This document shows, piece by piece, positions 54,224 to 63,983 of a DNA stretch of 64,000 nucleotides (position 1 is its first letter; each line of letters starts with the position of its first letter). The position numbers were made by a program, and so were the translations under genes. The notes beneath the pieces are model-generated. The model saw only the letters and a program-made list of their open reading frames with translations, was not told the DNA's origin and made no database searches. Source of the stretch: Dugong dugon. Taxonomy: Eukaryota > Chordata > Mammalia > Sirenia > Dugongidae. The stretch lies in the NCBI GenBank assembly GCA_030035585.1, contig CM057480.1, positions 5,945,001 through 6,009,000 on the forward strand, in the 5' to 3' direction.

Positions 54224-54884
54224 CAGTCGATTCTCATTATATTTGTGGATTCCATGTTTGCAAATTCGCCTAGTTACTAAAGTTTACTTTTCTTCCGGAA
54301 TCAGCACTCTTTCAGTATGCTTTTGTGATCATTTGTAGACATGCACAGAGGGGTGGAAATTTCGAATTGTCCAAAGTGGACTCTCCAGCTGAGGTTGAAT
54401 AAGGCAACACTCTGCCTTCTTGTTTCAGCTCTCAAACTGTAAATAAGTGCCCTTTTCGCAGTCTACTTAGTGCCACATATTTTGCATTTTTGTGGGTGAT
54501 TTTACTATTTAAAATGCCCCACCCCCTGCCCAAGTATAATGTTAAAGTTAATGTCTAGTGTTTCTAAGTACCAGAAGGCTGTGATGTGCCTTATGGGGAA
54601 AATACATGTGTTAGATAAGCTTTGTTCAGGCATGATTGATCGTGCGGCTGACTGTGGGTTCAGTGTTAATGACTCAGCAATATATGTTAAATAATGTATC
54701 TTTAAACTGAAACACACATAAAACAAGGTTATGCATTAGTTTGGTTGATGAAAATGTTTTGACCAGAGTCTCTCAGGAACCTAGCTCTGTATTTCTCCTA
54801 GGAGCTAATACAGTATTTGCTAAATTTTCAGTGTTCCTGACACTTTTATAGAACACAACCACTGCAGATAATGAGAACTGACTG
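54224..54884 (+). mobile_element. Tigger-type (pogo/Tc1-mariner) DNA transposon, non-autonomous
   Basis: 661 bp with clear inverted ends: CAGTCGATTCTCATTAT at 54224 and its near-complement ATAATGAGAACTGACTG at 54884, both next to TA (54222-54223, 54885-54886). Inside are remnants of the transposase N-terminal DNA-binding region, including 'aaggctgtgatgtgcctta' (K-A-V-M-C-L) and 'ttagataagctttgttcagg' (L-D-K-L-C-S-G). The catalytic domain is missing and stops follow, so it is inactive. Confidence 0.88.
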
Positions 54885-54889
54885 TAATC

Positions 54890-55260
54890 AGTTCTTCTGC
54901 ATGTGGTGCTTGAGTTGACATTCTGTGCTTCCACGGAGATGTCCATGAGATAGTTGGAACTTCGACTTCACAGCTGAGGTGAAGAACCAGTGCTGGAGAT
55001 GGAGTATTACATGTGAAAAGCATAGCTCATAGTCAGAGGTAGGGGTACGGATGTTGTTACTCAAATAAAGACTATAAAAGAGAAGTGGGCTGAGATCAGC
55101 GCCAGCTAGGTGAGCACCTGTTTAAGGATGGGTGGAGAAAAAATGTTAATAACGGAAGAAAAACAAGACGGAGCTGTGTCATCAGATACCAGGGAAGAAG
55201 AGGAGCTCCAGAATGAGACAGTTGAAAAAGTTGAGAACTAGAGGGCTCAAGAGAAAAGGT
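54890..55260 (+). repeat. Ancient interspersed repeat (copy 4, part 2)
   Basis: 'ggagatgtccatgagatagt', 'gaagaaccagtgctggagat' and 'atcagataccagggaagaag' continue the family seen at 53460-53935. Confidence 0.45.
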
Positions 55261-55657
55261 ATAAATATTTACTTAAAAATCATATACGGGTGTACAGTGT
55301 AAATACGGAAACGTAGAATGCAGGATCCGGCTGGCATGTCTTTCATGGTCACCATTGTGTATCTTCAATGTCTGGTGCTTAGTAGCCGCTTCATAAATAT
55401 TTTTTAAATTAATAAATGAAATTTGTTATGTTTTATAGTTGACAAATGTTTTAAGTTAAAATTATGAGGAACTCTTAAGGTCTTTTTGATGGATTCAGCA
55501 TCAGAATAGTTGGAGTAAGTAAGTTAGGAGGTATTCAACAGTTAAGATATCTAAAAAAATTTTTAACTTACACTTTAATTTGGAGCAAAGTGCAGTATTA
55601 CAGAAAACATTAATGTGGTTCTTAATATAATGTTTAATTATAATTTATATTTTTCAG
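55261..55657. other. Intron before the exon encoding R-R-S-F-E-F
   Basis: A short MIR-type tail ('ggtgcttagtagccgcttca') lies at 55374-55420. The rest is AT-rich. Acceptor 'atttatatttttcag'. Confidence 0.5.
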
Positions 55658-55717
55658 ACGCTCATTTGAATTTCTAGATTTGTTGTTACAAGAATGGCAG
55701 ACTCATTCATTGGAAAG
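55658..55717 (+). CDS. CLASP2: CLASP2 TOG2 exon (HEAT repeats D-E)
   Basis: 60 bp, starting in the split Arg codon (AG|A) and ending in another split Arg (AG|A). It encodes R-S-F-E-F-L-D-L-L-L-Q-E-W-Q-T-H-S-L-E, beta residues 236-256, one HEAT helix and its loop. Donor GTATGC is weaker than its neighbours. Skipping it would keep the frame but remove a helix. Confidence 0.97.
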
Positions 55718-56131
55718 GTATGCATGATCTGTTCTTCCCTCCTACCTGGTGCCTTCCCCCATTGCCATTGGTTCTTTAAAAGTGGATGGTATTGGTTTTG
55801 TATTATTTCTCATTGTGCTTAAAGGTTGTTTGTATTGGTTTTCATTTAAAGCTGTGGTGTGCTCCTCTTAATCATTGCAGCTCCTTCTTTGTGGGGTGGA
55901 TAAGGCTCTGTTAACTAGAATAGGATATCTAAGATACTGCAGGTTGAAGTCAGCAAAAGTTTTAAATATGTATCTCTAGTCATGTGAGATTGGATTTCTG
56001 AGATATAATTAATCAAGTAGTGAGTGATTCAATATAGAAGGAAGGGGCATCCTTTCAGTGGAAGAGATAAGAAACTTTGTTGGAAAGTTTATTCTCACCA
56101 GCGCTAGGTGTCATTGGTCAGCATTAGGTGT
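55718..56131. other. Intron, nothing assigned
   Basis: No exon and no named repeat. Confidence 0.4.
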
Positions 56132-56735
56132 TGTCTTAGGCTGGGTTCTCTAGAGAAGCAAAACCAGTAAAATGTATAAATATATACAGAGAGATTTATA
56201 TCAGAGAAACAGCTCACGCGATGGTAGAGGCTGGAGCATCCCAAATCTGTGGATTAGGATAGAGGCTTCTCTCAATTCACGTAGGCTGCAGGGGCTGGTG
56301 AACCCAAGATCGGCAGGTTGGAAAGCAGGGCTCTTGCTTACAGGCTGTGAATATCAACGAATCCCAAGGTTGGCAGGCAAGACCGCAAGGCTTCTCCTGA
56401 TTCACGTAGCTGCAGGGGCTGGCAAACCCAACATCGGCAAGTTGAAGAGCAGGACTCTGCTCACAGGTTGTGAAGATCAACGAATCCCAAGATTGGCGGA
56501 TAAGCTGATAGCTCAAATTCCAAGAACTGGAGGTCAGACGAGCAGGAGGCAGCCTCAGGATCCAGAGCGAGCAGAAAGCCAGAAAGCCTGCTTATATTCG
56601 GATGCAGGCCACATCCCCAAGGAAACTCCCTTTCAACTGATTGGCAATTCACAGCAGATTCAGTCATGGGAGTGATCACATATAAACACTTTAGAATCAT
56701 GGCCCAGCTAAGTTGATACACAATTTCGACCATCA
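56132..56735 (-). mobile_element. MaLR-related LTR-like element with internal 120-bp duplication
   Basis: About 604 bp with TG...CA ends on either strand. The minus-strand start shares 'AATTGTGTATCAACTTAGCT' with the LTR at 1806-2313; the other end is 'ggctgggttctctagagaag'. Two copies of a unit of about 120 bp lie side by side (about 56275-56395 and 56396-56515; both contain 'gtagctgcaggggctgg'-like and 'atcaacgaatcccaag' blocks), with a decayed third at about 56225-56275. The 167-codon frame at 56172-56675 exists because of this repeat and is not a gene. Confidence 0.72.
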
Positions 56736-57432
56736 CGGATGTCATTGGTCAAGTGTGTACTGGGCAGAGTTTAGCATAGCTCTGAGAGGAACAAGACGAA
56801 AACGGTGGGCAGCAGCTGGTCACTGGCTTCTTGCAGAACTCTGTTTCTCATTAGTTTCAAGTTCGAAGCTTGGAAATACCTGCATTTTTATTAACTACAT
56901 TGCTGATTTTCCATTTTCATAGAAATCCTTATATCATGTATTATCTTGCCACAGCCTATTTTTTAAAAATAGAATGTGTTGTTTAATGTAGGCATGATAT
57001 AATTCCAAGCTTTCTTTAAATACTTTGGTGGCAGCTGCTATTCAATTTGGTCAGATGATAACTGATGATCCTCTTACAAAGGTGTTTTTTTTACAGTGGA
57101 TGGGTTAGTGAACCACATAGAAGGTGGTGGTGGTTTTTTTAATAAAAAAGGTAAAATTTGGGTACTATATATTTATACATTATCTGGATTCCTTATAAAA
57201 ATAATTGTTTTCAGGTTTATAGTGTGTGAATTATTAAAAGGAAACCATGAGCGAGTGGAATACATGGGGTGGATTCTTAGAACAATCGTGCTGTCTTAGA
57301 TTTATTGTAATGCACTAACAAGTCTTTTTACTTCCCTTGCCCCTTTGTAATTGATGTTAACGTATAGGCAGTATTGTTTATGTTGAAATACACGCCTTTA
57401 TACAAGAATAGAATGATGTATTTATTTTATAG
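56736..57432. other. Intron before the exon starting H-A-A-V-L-V
   Basis: No named repeat. Around 57000-57085 'ggtggcagctgctattcaat' and 'gatgatcctcttacaaag' look exon-like but have no open frame in CLASP2 phase. Confidence 0.4.
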
Positions 57433-57510
57433 ACATGCAGCTGTCCTGGTTGAAACAATTAAGAAGGGAATTCATGATGCTGATGCTGAGGCCAGAGTGG
57501 AGGCAAGAAA
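57433..57510 (+). CDS. CLASP2: CLASP2 TOG2 exon (HEAT repeat E)
   Basis: 78 bp, acceptor 'tttattttatag', donor GTAAGT. It encodes Arg256 (completed), H-A-A-V-L-V-E-T-I-K-K-G-I-H-D-A-D-A-E-A, then R-V-E-A-R and two bases of Lys282. The G-I-H-D-A-D-A-E-A-R-V-E-A-R motif is the typical HEAT-repeat turn with Asp and Arg ladder residues. CLASP1 has H-I-S-V-L-A here, as remembered. Confidence 0.97.
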
Positions 57511-58116
57511 GTAAGTTTATAGTGTATTTTTGTGACCGTTTCGCCAGTCTTTGGTCTTTTCTCTGAGAGGAGTTGTATTGGGAGAATAGAAATACCAGTG
57601 ACATCCCAAGTATTGTACTTCACTTGCTCGTTAGTAAAGTTGAGACTGGTTTTTCCCCATTACATCCACACTAGCCGTCTAAACTGTCATCTGTGTAGTT
57701 ATCAGTATTTCTATCCCATGGTAACCTGTTCACTTTCATTGTAAATAAAAATAACTGTGATTTATTGAACATGTGTACCTAACATTCTGTGAGGCACTTG
57801 GCATATGTTATTTTCTAATCCTTAAAATGATTCTGCAAAGTTGGTGTTACTTCCATAGATGGTGGCTGAGGTTTGGAGATTTTGCAGTTTACTCGGGGCC
57901 CTGTAAACCGTAAGCGGCACAGCCAAGTTTTGAAGTGAAGTCTGCTTTTGTGGTCTGCTGCCTTTCTACTGAAATCTGTTAAATTTATCCACATCACATA
58001 CAGTAGATGTATTAAAAACCTGTGGGTTCTTTATTCTTCTTGAGTGTGCGCAATTTACTGTTAATGTCTAATCATGGAACCTGTTACATCATGTCCTTTT
58101 CTTATTTGTTTTACAG
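57511..58116. other. Intron with one MIR
   Basis: MIR at about 57785-57925 ('cattctgtgaggcacttggc', 'tggctgaggtttggagattt'). The rest is unassigned. Confidence 0.6.
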
Positions 58117-58284
58117 GACGTATATGGGTCTTAGAAACCACTTTCCTGGTGAAGCTGAGACACTGTATAATTCCCTGGAGCCGTCTTATCAGAAGAGTCT
58201 TCAAACTTACTTAAAGAGTTCTGGAAGCGTAGCTTCTCTTCCTCAGTCAGACAGGTCCTCATCCAGCTCACAAGAAAGTCTCAA
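58117..58284 (+). CDS. CLASP2: CLASP2 exon, end of TOG2 and start of the Ser-rich linker
   Basis: 168 bp, acceptor 'cttatttgttttacag', donor GTAAGG. It encodes beta residues 282-337: T-Y-M-G-L-R-N-H-F-P-G-E-A-E-T-L-Y-N-S-L, then E-P-S-Y-Q-K-S-L-Q-T-Y-L-K, the last TOG2 helices. The Ser-rich G-S-V-A-S-L-P-Q-S-D-R-S-S-S-S-S follows. The linker leads toward the SxIP/EB-binding and GSK3-regulated region of the family, which lies beyond the window. It ends after two bases of Asn338. Confidence 0.97.
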
Positions 58285-58347
58285 GTAAGGTTCATACGTG
58301 TGATCATCACTGGTCTCTTCTTCGTCACTCCCCAGAGTTACTTAAGT

Positions 58348-58546
58348 TGTTGTTAGTTGCCATTGAGTTGATTCTGACTCATGACAAGGGTTAGCGCTCG
58401 GCTACTAACTGAGAGGTTGGTAGTTTGAACCCACCAAGAGGTGCCTCACAAGCCAGGCCTAGCAATCTGCTTCTGAAAGGTCACACAGCCTTGAAAACCC
58501 TATTGTGCAGTTCTCCTGCACGCACATAGGGTCACCATGAGCACTT
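58348..58546 (+). repeat. AfroSINE composite
   Basis: An antisense tail fragment (58348-58386, 'gttgccattgagttgattct') abuts a sense, 5'-truncated SINE (58387-58546, 'gggttagcgctcggctacta' ... 'catagggtcaccatgag'). Confidence 0.85.
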
Positions 58547-59439
58547 AAGTTGGATGGTTGGATATCTGCTTGAATTTACCTAAAGCCTTAAAAAAAGGTT
58601 GATTCAAGTATACTTAATTTCTTTGGTCTGTTATCTCAAGGGTTGGATTATGCAGTAGCGTAGCTTCTTCTCTGTGTGTTCACATCTGTGAAAAAGATTG
58701 AGAAGCACTGATTTGTATCTTTTTTAATGTACTCAAAGTAGTACATGTAGTAAGTAGCCCATTTCTGGGACATTTTAATGGAGATTCAGAATCGTTGTCA
58801 GAGTTCTTCCACAGCCCTGTATGGCTAGTGAAATCCCACCTGCTTTCCTTCCTCAGCTCTTGCACAGCTTAAGAATTCAGCAAATCCTTCAGGGGCAGAA
58901 TTACCTAGTATCTGACTCACTTCTCTGTAACTCCATTCTCATTATTATGGTGACATCCATGAAGCTTTGCTGCCGTGGCAGCCCTGTCCTTACTTATTGT
59001 CTCCCTCGTCCACGAGATTGTCTAAAGCTTTCATGACCTCTCTACTTCTTAGCAGCAGCCCTCTGTCCATCCGCGTGGCTTCTCGCCCTGTGCCAAGTAC
59101 CTGCAGATTCCCCAGGGAAGAGCAACTTGCAGGACGTCCGCTTGTCCCTCTCTTTGGGAGTTTGAATCCCACAGAGATTTTTGCTTGTCTTGGCAGCTCC
59201 CTGATATAGGGCTGGGATGAGGGTGAGGCAAGAGGGGCGCCTGGTGTGCAAAATGTAAGGAGGCATTCACGCAAATCTTGCGAGTGCTGTTGTTCTGAAA
59301 CTATTGTATGCGTATGTATGTGTGTATGTATACGTTTCATGAACATACATGTACACTTGGATACTTGTGTGTTCGTATATCAAAGTAGTCTCGCCAAAAT
59401 CATAGCCTGAATCAGATCAGTCTTCTGGATCTGTCAGTT
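58547..59439. other. Intron, nothing firmly assigned
   Basis: An L2/MIR-like GC-richer stretch at 58800-59210 gives overlapping frames on both strands, but there are no splice signals in CLASP2 phase. Confidence 0.4.
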
Positions 59440-60060
59440 TACAGGAACTACATGGAGCAGAGGAAAATATTATATGATAATATGGGAATGCAACTGGCAA
59501 AATCCACAATATGGGAAATTCTATAGGATAAGCAACCGAGTTTCTTTAACATATAAATGGGTGGTGGTGGGGGGATGGAAATAAACGAAGTAGGACCTAT
59601 AGATTAAAACAGATTTAAGAGGCTTACCAAGCATATTTGATGTGTGAACCTCTTTTAATTTGAACAGACTAACTGTAAAAAAATATTTAGACAACTGGGA
59701 TATTTGAACACTGGCTGGACATTTAATGACATCCGTGAATTATTGTCAAATTTTTAAAGATGATAATGGTACTGCAGTTCTGTTTTTTAAAAAAGTGTCG
59801 GTCTGTTTTTAAGATACGTACTTAAATAGTATGGCTGTTTGCTTCAAAACAGTTAGAGAGAAAGGTGTGAGAGAGGCACACGTGTGTGTTTGCGTGCCTG
59901 AGGGGGTGAGATCTGAAACAAGATTAGCAAGAAGTTGATGAATGCTGTAGGTGGATATGGGTACTGGGTACCAGCATGGGGTCATTCTTTGCTTTCATAT
60001 ATGTTTGGAATTTTTCATTTAAATTTCCATTAAAAATTAATAAATAGGATAAAAATACAT
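59440..60060 (+). repeat. Old L1 3' end, sense
   Basis: 'gaaattctataggataagca', 'aaagatgataatggtactgc', 'aagttgatgaatgctgtagg' and 'ttccattaaaaattaataaa' follow the L1ME 3' order. Confidence 0.7.
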
Positions 60061-60104
60061 GTCTTGATGTGGAATTTTTATAGCGACAAACTTAACCTGT
60101 TCTT

Positions 60105-60270
60105 GACCAAGGCTTCAAACTGGTCCATTCCGGTTCAAACCCTACTGAGAATTTGCATTCCCACCCCAGATGTACTGAATCAGATCCCCAGGTGATTCTT
60201 ATGTATAACTTCCTGGGAACTTGTTAGAAATGCAGATTCTCAGCAGGTGTTCGAAGCCCTGTTCTTAACT
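60105..60270 (+). repeat. MER5A-like hAT fragment
   Basis: 'gaatttgcattcccacccca', 'tgtactgaatcagatcccca' and 'aacttgttagaaatgcagat' are MER5-type blocks, rearranged. Confidence 0.55.
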
Positions 60271-60289
60271 ACACTTTAAAGAATGTTCA

Positions 60290-60662
60290 CTTCATTATTT
60301 TTGTAACAGCAAACATTAGAGACTACATAAATTGCCATCAGAAAAGAACTATTTACAATGTGGTACAAGCAGAAAAAAGAGCTATGGGTATTATAGTTGA
60401 AAGAGGTAGATTTATTGTGTGGCATAACATGTATACAAGCTGCCACTTGTGTAAAACAGGGAGTGCACACAGTCATACACTGACACATGTGAACATAAAA
60501 TGTCTCTGGAGGAGGGTATACAAGAGACTGGTGGTAATGGTTGCCTTTGTGGAGGACCTCATGTGGAAGGAGACTTACTTTTTCACATGTTTTCTACTGG
60601 TTTTGTTTCTCCCACGCATGCGTGATACTTTTTTTTTAAACATAAAAAAAAAAAAGAAAAAA
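60290..60662 (+). repeat. Old L1 3' fragment, sense
   Basis: 'gccacttgtgtaaaacaggg', 'ctctggaggagggtatacaa' and 'ggtggtaatggttgcctttg' are L1ME 3' landmarks. A-rich end at 60643-60661. Confidence 0.75.
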
Positions 60663-60783
60663 TTTTGAAGCCAGTTCTTTCTGGCCTGTCTCTTCTGGTC
60701 TTTAGGTGGCGTTACATTCATTGTGGATCACTGAATAGTGATTTCAGAGCTTTAAAATGCTTCTAAACAAAGCATGCAGCCAA

Positions 60784-61095
60784 GTGGGTCAGCTGGGGGC
60801 CGTTAGGAGGACCTGTGCCTGGTCGGGTCAGCTGGGGGCCCCCAGGAGGACCTGTGCCGGGTCGGGTCAGCTGGGGGCCCTCAGGAGGACCTGTGCCGGG
60901 TCGGGTCAGCTGGGGGCCCCCAGGAGGACCTGTGCCTGGTCGGGTCAGCTGGGGGCCCCCAGGAGGACCTGTGCCGGGTCGGGTCAGCTGGGGGCCCCCA
61001 GGAGGACCTGTGCCGGGTCGGGTCAGCTGGGGGCCCCCAGGAGGACCTGTGCTGGGTCGGGTCAGCTGGGAGCTGTTAGGAGGACCTCTGCCCTG
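60784..61095 (+). repeat. GC-rich 39-bp minisatellite, 8 units
   Basis: Eight tandem 39-bp units, each containing gggtcagctgggggcc and 'aggaggacctgtgcc'. Several units carry the perfect palindrome ctgggggcccccag. Because 39 is a multiple of 3, two long frames (60757-61287 and 60815-61150) cross it; these are repeat artefacts, not genes. Confidence 0.97.
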
Positions 61096-61289
61096 TGGCT
61101 CAGTTTCAGAAGAGCGGCTGTACGCAAGCTCAGTGACATGGAGTTTTTGAACAAAAGCAGATCTGATGTGATTTCAGAATATCATTACTGTAGGAGTAAT
61201 TACTCATCTATACCTCTGTTTAAATTTGTGATGATAACCTCACCTCAGATGAGCTTTGTTGCTTTATTCTTCTCATTTTTATTTTAGTA

Positions 61290-61450
61290 TTCTCAAACTT
61301 TAAAGTACACAGGACTCCTAAAGATCTCATTGAAAAGCAGGTTCTGATTCAGTAGGTCAGGGTGGGGCCTGAGATGTCCCACTTTTTACAAGCTTCTAGA
61401 TGATGTCAAAGCTGTTTGTCCATGGACCATACTTTGAGTAGCGAGGATCT
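61290..61450 (+). repeat. MER5A-like hAT element
   Basis: 'attctcaaactttaaagtac', 'aggttctgattcagtaggtc' and 'catggaccatactttgagta'. Confidence 0.75.
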
Positions 61451-61483
61451 AAACAAGATACATTATTTTACTTTAGTATAGCA

Positions 61484-61640
61484 TCTGGCACAGTGGTTAA
61501 GCATTTGGCTGCTAACCAAAAGGTCGGCAGTTGAAATCCACCAAGCACTCCTTGGAAGCCCTATGGGGCAGTTCTGCTCCGTCCCATAGGTTCGCTATGA
61601 GTTGGAATCAACTTGACAGCAGTGGGTTTGGTTTTTGATA
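61484..61640 (+). repeat. AfroSINE, sense
   Basis: 'gcacagtggttaagcatttg', 'ccctatggggcagttctgct' and the tail 'cagtgggtttggtttttga'. Confidence 0.94.
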
Positions 61641-61658
61641 GCAACTTTAAACATATTG

Positions 61659-61800
61659 TTGTCGGTTGTCACTGAGTCAGTTCTACCTCATGGCATCTCC
61701 CTGTGTTTCAGAATAGAACTGCTCCGTAGGGTTTTCTTGGCTGTAATCTTAATGCAAGCAGATTGCCAGGCCTATCTTCTGCCTTACCCCTAAGTGGGTT
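61659..61800 (-). repeat. AfroSINE, antisense, truncated
   Basis: 'gttgtcactgagtcagttct', 'gtagggttttcttggctgta' and 'agcagattgccaggcctatc'. The head is missing. Confidence 0.88.
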
Positions 61801-62703
61801 AACAGTTTTAAATTTTGTGGACCTTAAAGTGGTCTTTCTCAATATAAGAGGGTAACAATTTTAGGGGACGGTTATAAAATAATATAACATTGGGTTTAAT
61901 AACCAACTACCAAATGTACTATTCAATAATATAACTTAAATAATATTTTTCTGGCATAAACCAGTTAGGGGCTTTTGCTTCCCTCTCGCACCCCTTTAAA
62001 CTTCATAGATGTACTTTCTAGATCCTCATTATGTACCTATTTAGATGTGTTGTGTATCTGTGGGCTGCAGAGTACCTCTGTAATGAAAGATAAGTGAACA
62101 AACAATGGTGGGTTCTCTGAGATCCATAATTGGCCAGCGTGTTGTCCTCAGCAGTGGCTCTTAGCCTTTTGTCCGCTGTCCCAGGCAGTGACACGATAGC
62201 ACTGCTGTGGGTAGCAGAGTATCTCCGTGATACCTGCACGAATCGCCAGTGGCCACAACCGTATGGCTTAGGTGAGAGGCTCTGCTTATGCTGAGTTCCC
62301 TGTGGGCTGCTAACAGCCCTGCCTGTCTCTCCATCACAGACGGCAAGTGGTGGAGAATGCTGTTGTAGGGTCCTCGGTGCTGGGCACTGTGATGTGTGCT
62401 GAGGACCAGACCATACAGAAGTAACCCTGCCCCTTCCCCTGTCAAGCTCACAGCCTTGACTCACTGCCAGCTATTTCGTTTTTGCTTCATAGCCTATTGA
62501 GACACCGTTGATCTATGGTGACGTGTGTGAGAACGACTCTTCTAAAACGATACGTAAAATGGAAGTCAAAAGTAGAAGTACTTTGGGAACTTGTAATTTT
62601 AACTTTTGTTTTCTTCACAAAACTCACTTAGTAGTATTTCATTGTTATCAGAACGGTGGTCAATTAAGGCTTGTTACTAAAGGCTTTTTTTCTCACTTTG
62701 CAG
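61801..62703. other. Intron before the R-P-F-S-S exon
   Basis: GC-richer at 62090-62460 with a 148-codon minus frame (62018-62464) that has no recognised similarity. Possibly an old hAT end ('cagtggctcttagccttttg' near 62152). Acceptor 'tttttctcactttgcag'. Confidence 0.45.
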
Positions 62704-62759
62704 TCGTCCTTTTTCTTCGAAGTGGTCTACAGCAAATCCGTCAACTGTGGCTGGAAGAG
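62704..62759 (+). CDS. CLASP2: CLASP2 exon, Ser/Thr-rich linker after TOG2
   Basis: 56 bp. It completes Asn338 (AA|T) and encodes R-P-F-S-S-K-W-S-T-A-N-P-S-T-V-A-G-R, beta residues 339-356, plus one base of Val357. Donor GTAATT is weak at +4 to +6. This linker is low in predicted structure. CLASP1, as I recall it, has R-P-L-S-A-K-R-S here, which again favours CLASP2. Confidence 0.96.
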
Positions 62760-63056
62760 GTAATTGCCTTTTTAAGGATCATAGCATATTTTATCTCTAA
62801 GGTAGCAACTTCAGACAGCTTGCCTGTGACTCACAGTGAAAAACATCATTTTACATCGTAACCCAGTACCACACAAATACGCTGTCGTGTGTGTGCCTAC
62901 AGTATACGTGCATACTGTATGCACAAGTTCTGTGAAACGGTACTTATACATTCTTGTGATGTGCTCTGTTTTTATTCCATTTCATCCCTTAAAAAATACT
63001 GGTTATGTCCCACTTGATTGATTCCACAACTGTTAATGGGACATGACTCACAGTTG
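62760..63056. other. Intron, nothing assigned
   Basis: No repeat or exon was recognised. Confidence 0.4.
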
Positions 63057-63260
63057 AGGAGCCCTGGTGGCATGTTGGTTAAGCACTTGGCTGCGAACCG
63101 AAAGGTCGGCAGCTTGAACCCACCAGCCTCTCTGCAGGAGGAAGCTGTGGCAGTCTGCTTCGGGAAAGCTTCCAGCCCTGGAAACCCTGTGGGGCAGTTC
63201 TGTTCTGTCCTGCAGGGTCACTATGAGTCCGCATTGACTCAGCGGCAGTGGATGCTGGGC
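63057..63260 (+). repeat. AfroSINE, sense, long form
   Basis: 'gaggagccctggtggcatgt', 'gtggcagtctgcttcgggaa', 'gcattgactcagcggcagtg'. Confidence 0.94.
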
Positions 63261-63717
63261 GATGACGCACGGTTATAAAATTCCTCACTTGTAAAACCAG
63301 AAACCAACAACCAGAAGCCTGATGACTTGCTTTGCACTGCCTAAGAGTGGCAGAGCCTGCGTTGATCTGAGTGTCCCTGTTCCAGCTCCAGTTCTTGCAT
63401 TTTTCTGATAGTAAGAAATAAAACTACTGCCATCTCTTTCTCACGCACGGTGCTCTGTTTTCATAAATCATAAGCAGCATCTCGTCTTCTCCAGGACTGC
63501 CCTATGAATTTTGCAGTCAGAGTACAATCATTTTTCTCATTTTCTCCCACTGAGAAAATTGCCCTTAGAAGCTTTGGCTGTGCCAGGATTGAAACTGAGG
63601 TTCTAACTTTAAAGTACTTCATAGTATTGCCCTTTGTGCCACTGCCTTCTTGTTGACCGTTTGTCATCATGGATTAGCTCGTGATGGTTTCAAGTCTACA
63701 TAAGTTTCATGTAGCTT
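63261..63717. other. Intron, mostly unassigned
   Basis: A weak MIR-like stretch ('gactgccctatgaattttgc' ... 'aggattgaaactgaggttct') lies at about 63490-63660. Confidence 0.4.
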
Positions 63718-63727
63718 GCAGTGATTT

Positions 63728-63941
63728 CAAGGAGCCCTGGTGGTGCAGTGGTTAAGCGCTCGGCTGCTAACTGAAAGGTCAGCAGTTGGAACTCAACAGC
63801 TGCTCTGCAGGAGAAAGATGTGGCAGTCTGCTTCCGTAAAGATTACAGCCTTGGGAACCCAATGGGGAAGATCTCTGTCCTATAGGGTCGCTCTGAGTTG
63901 GAATGGATTTGATGGCGGTGGGTTTGGTTTTTTGGTTTTGG
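63728..63941 (+). repeat. AfroSINE, sense, with perfect 10-bp target duplication
   Basis: Long-form copy ending in 'tggtttttt' plus 'ggttttgg'. gcagtgattt lies at 63718-63727 and 63942-63951. It sits about 30 bp from the acceptor of the next exon. Confidence 0.95.
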
Positions 63942-63983
63942 GCAGTGATTTAACTAACAGGCTGCCTTTGCTTTGTCTTCCAG

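Noticed and set aside
56172..56675. 167-codon + strand frame
   Set aside because: It lies wholly within an LTR-like element with a 120-bp duplication. No start context or family is recognised.
60757..61287. 176-codon + strand frame
   Set aside because: It is made of the 39-bp minisatellite, whose length is a multiple of three. The repeated peptide has no gene context.
62018..62464. 148-codon minus-strand frame
   Set aside because: There is no family similarity, no consistent splice signals, and a GC-rich composition that favours chance frames.
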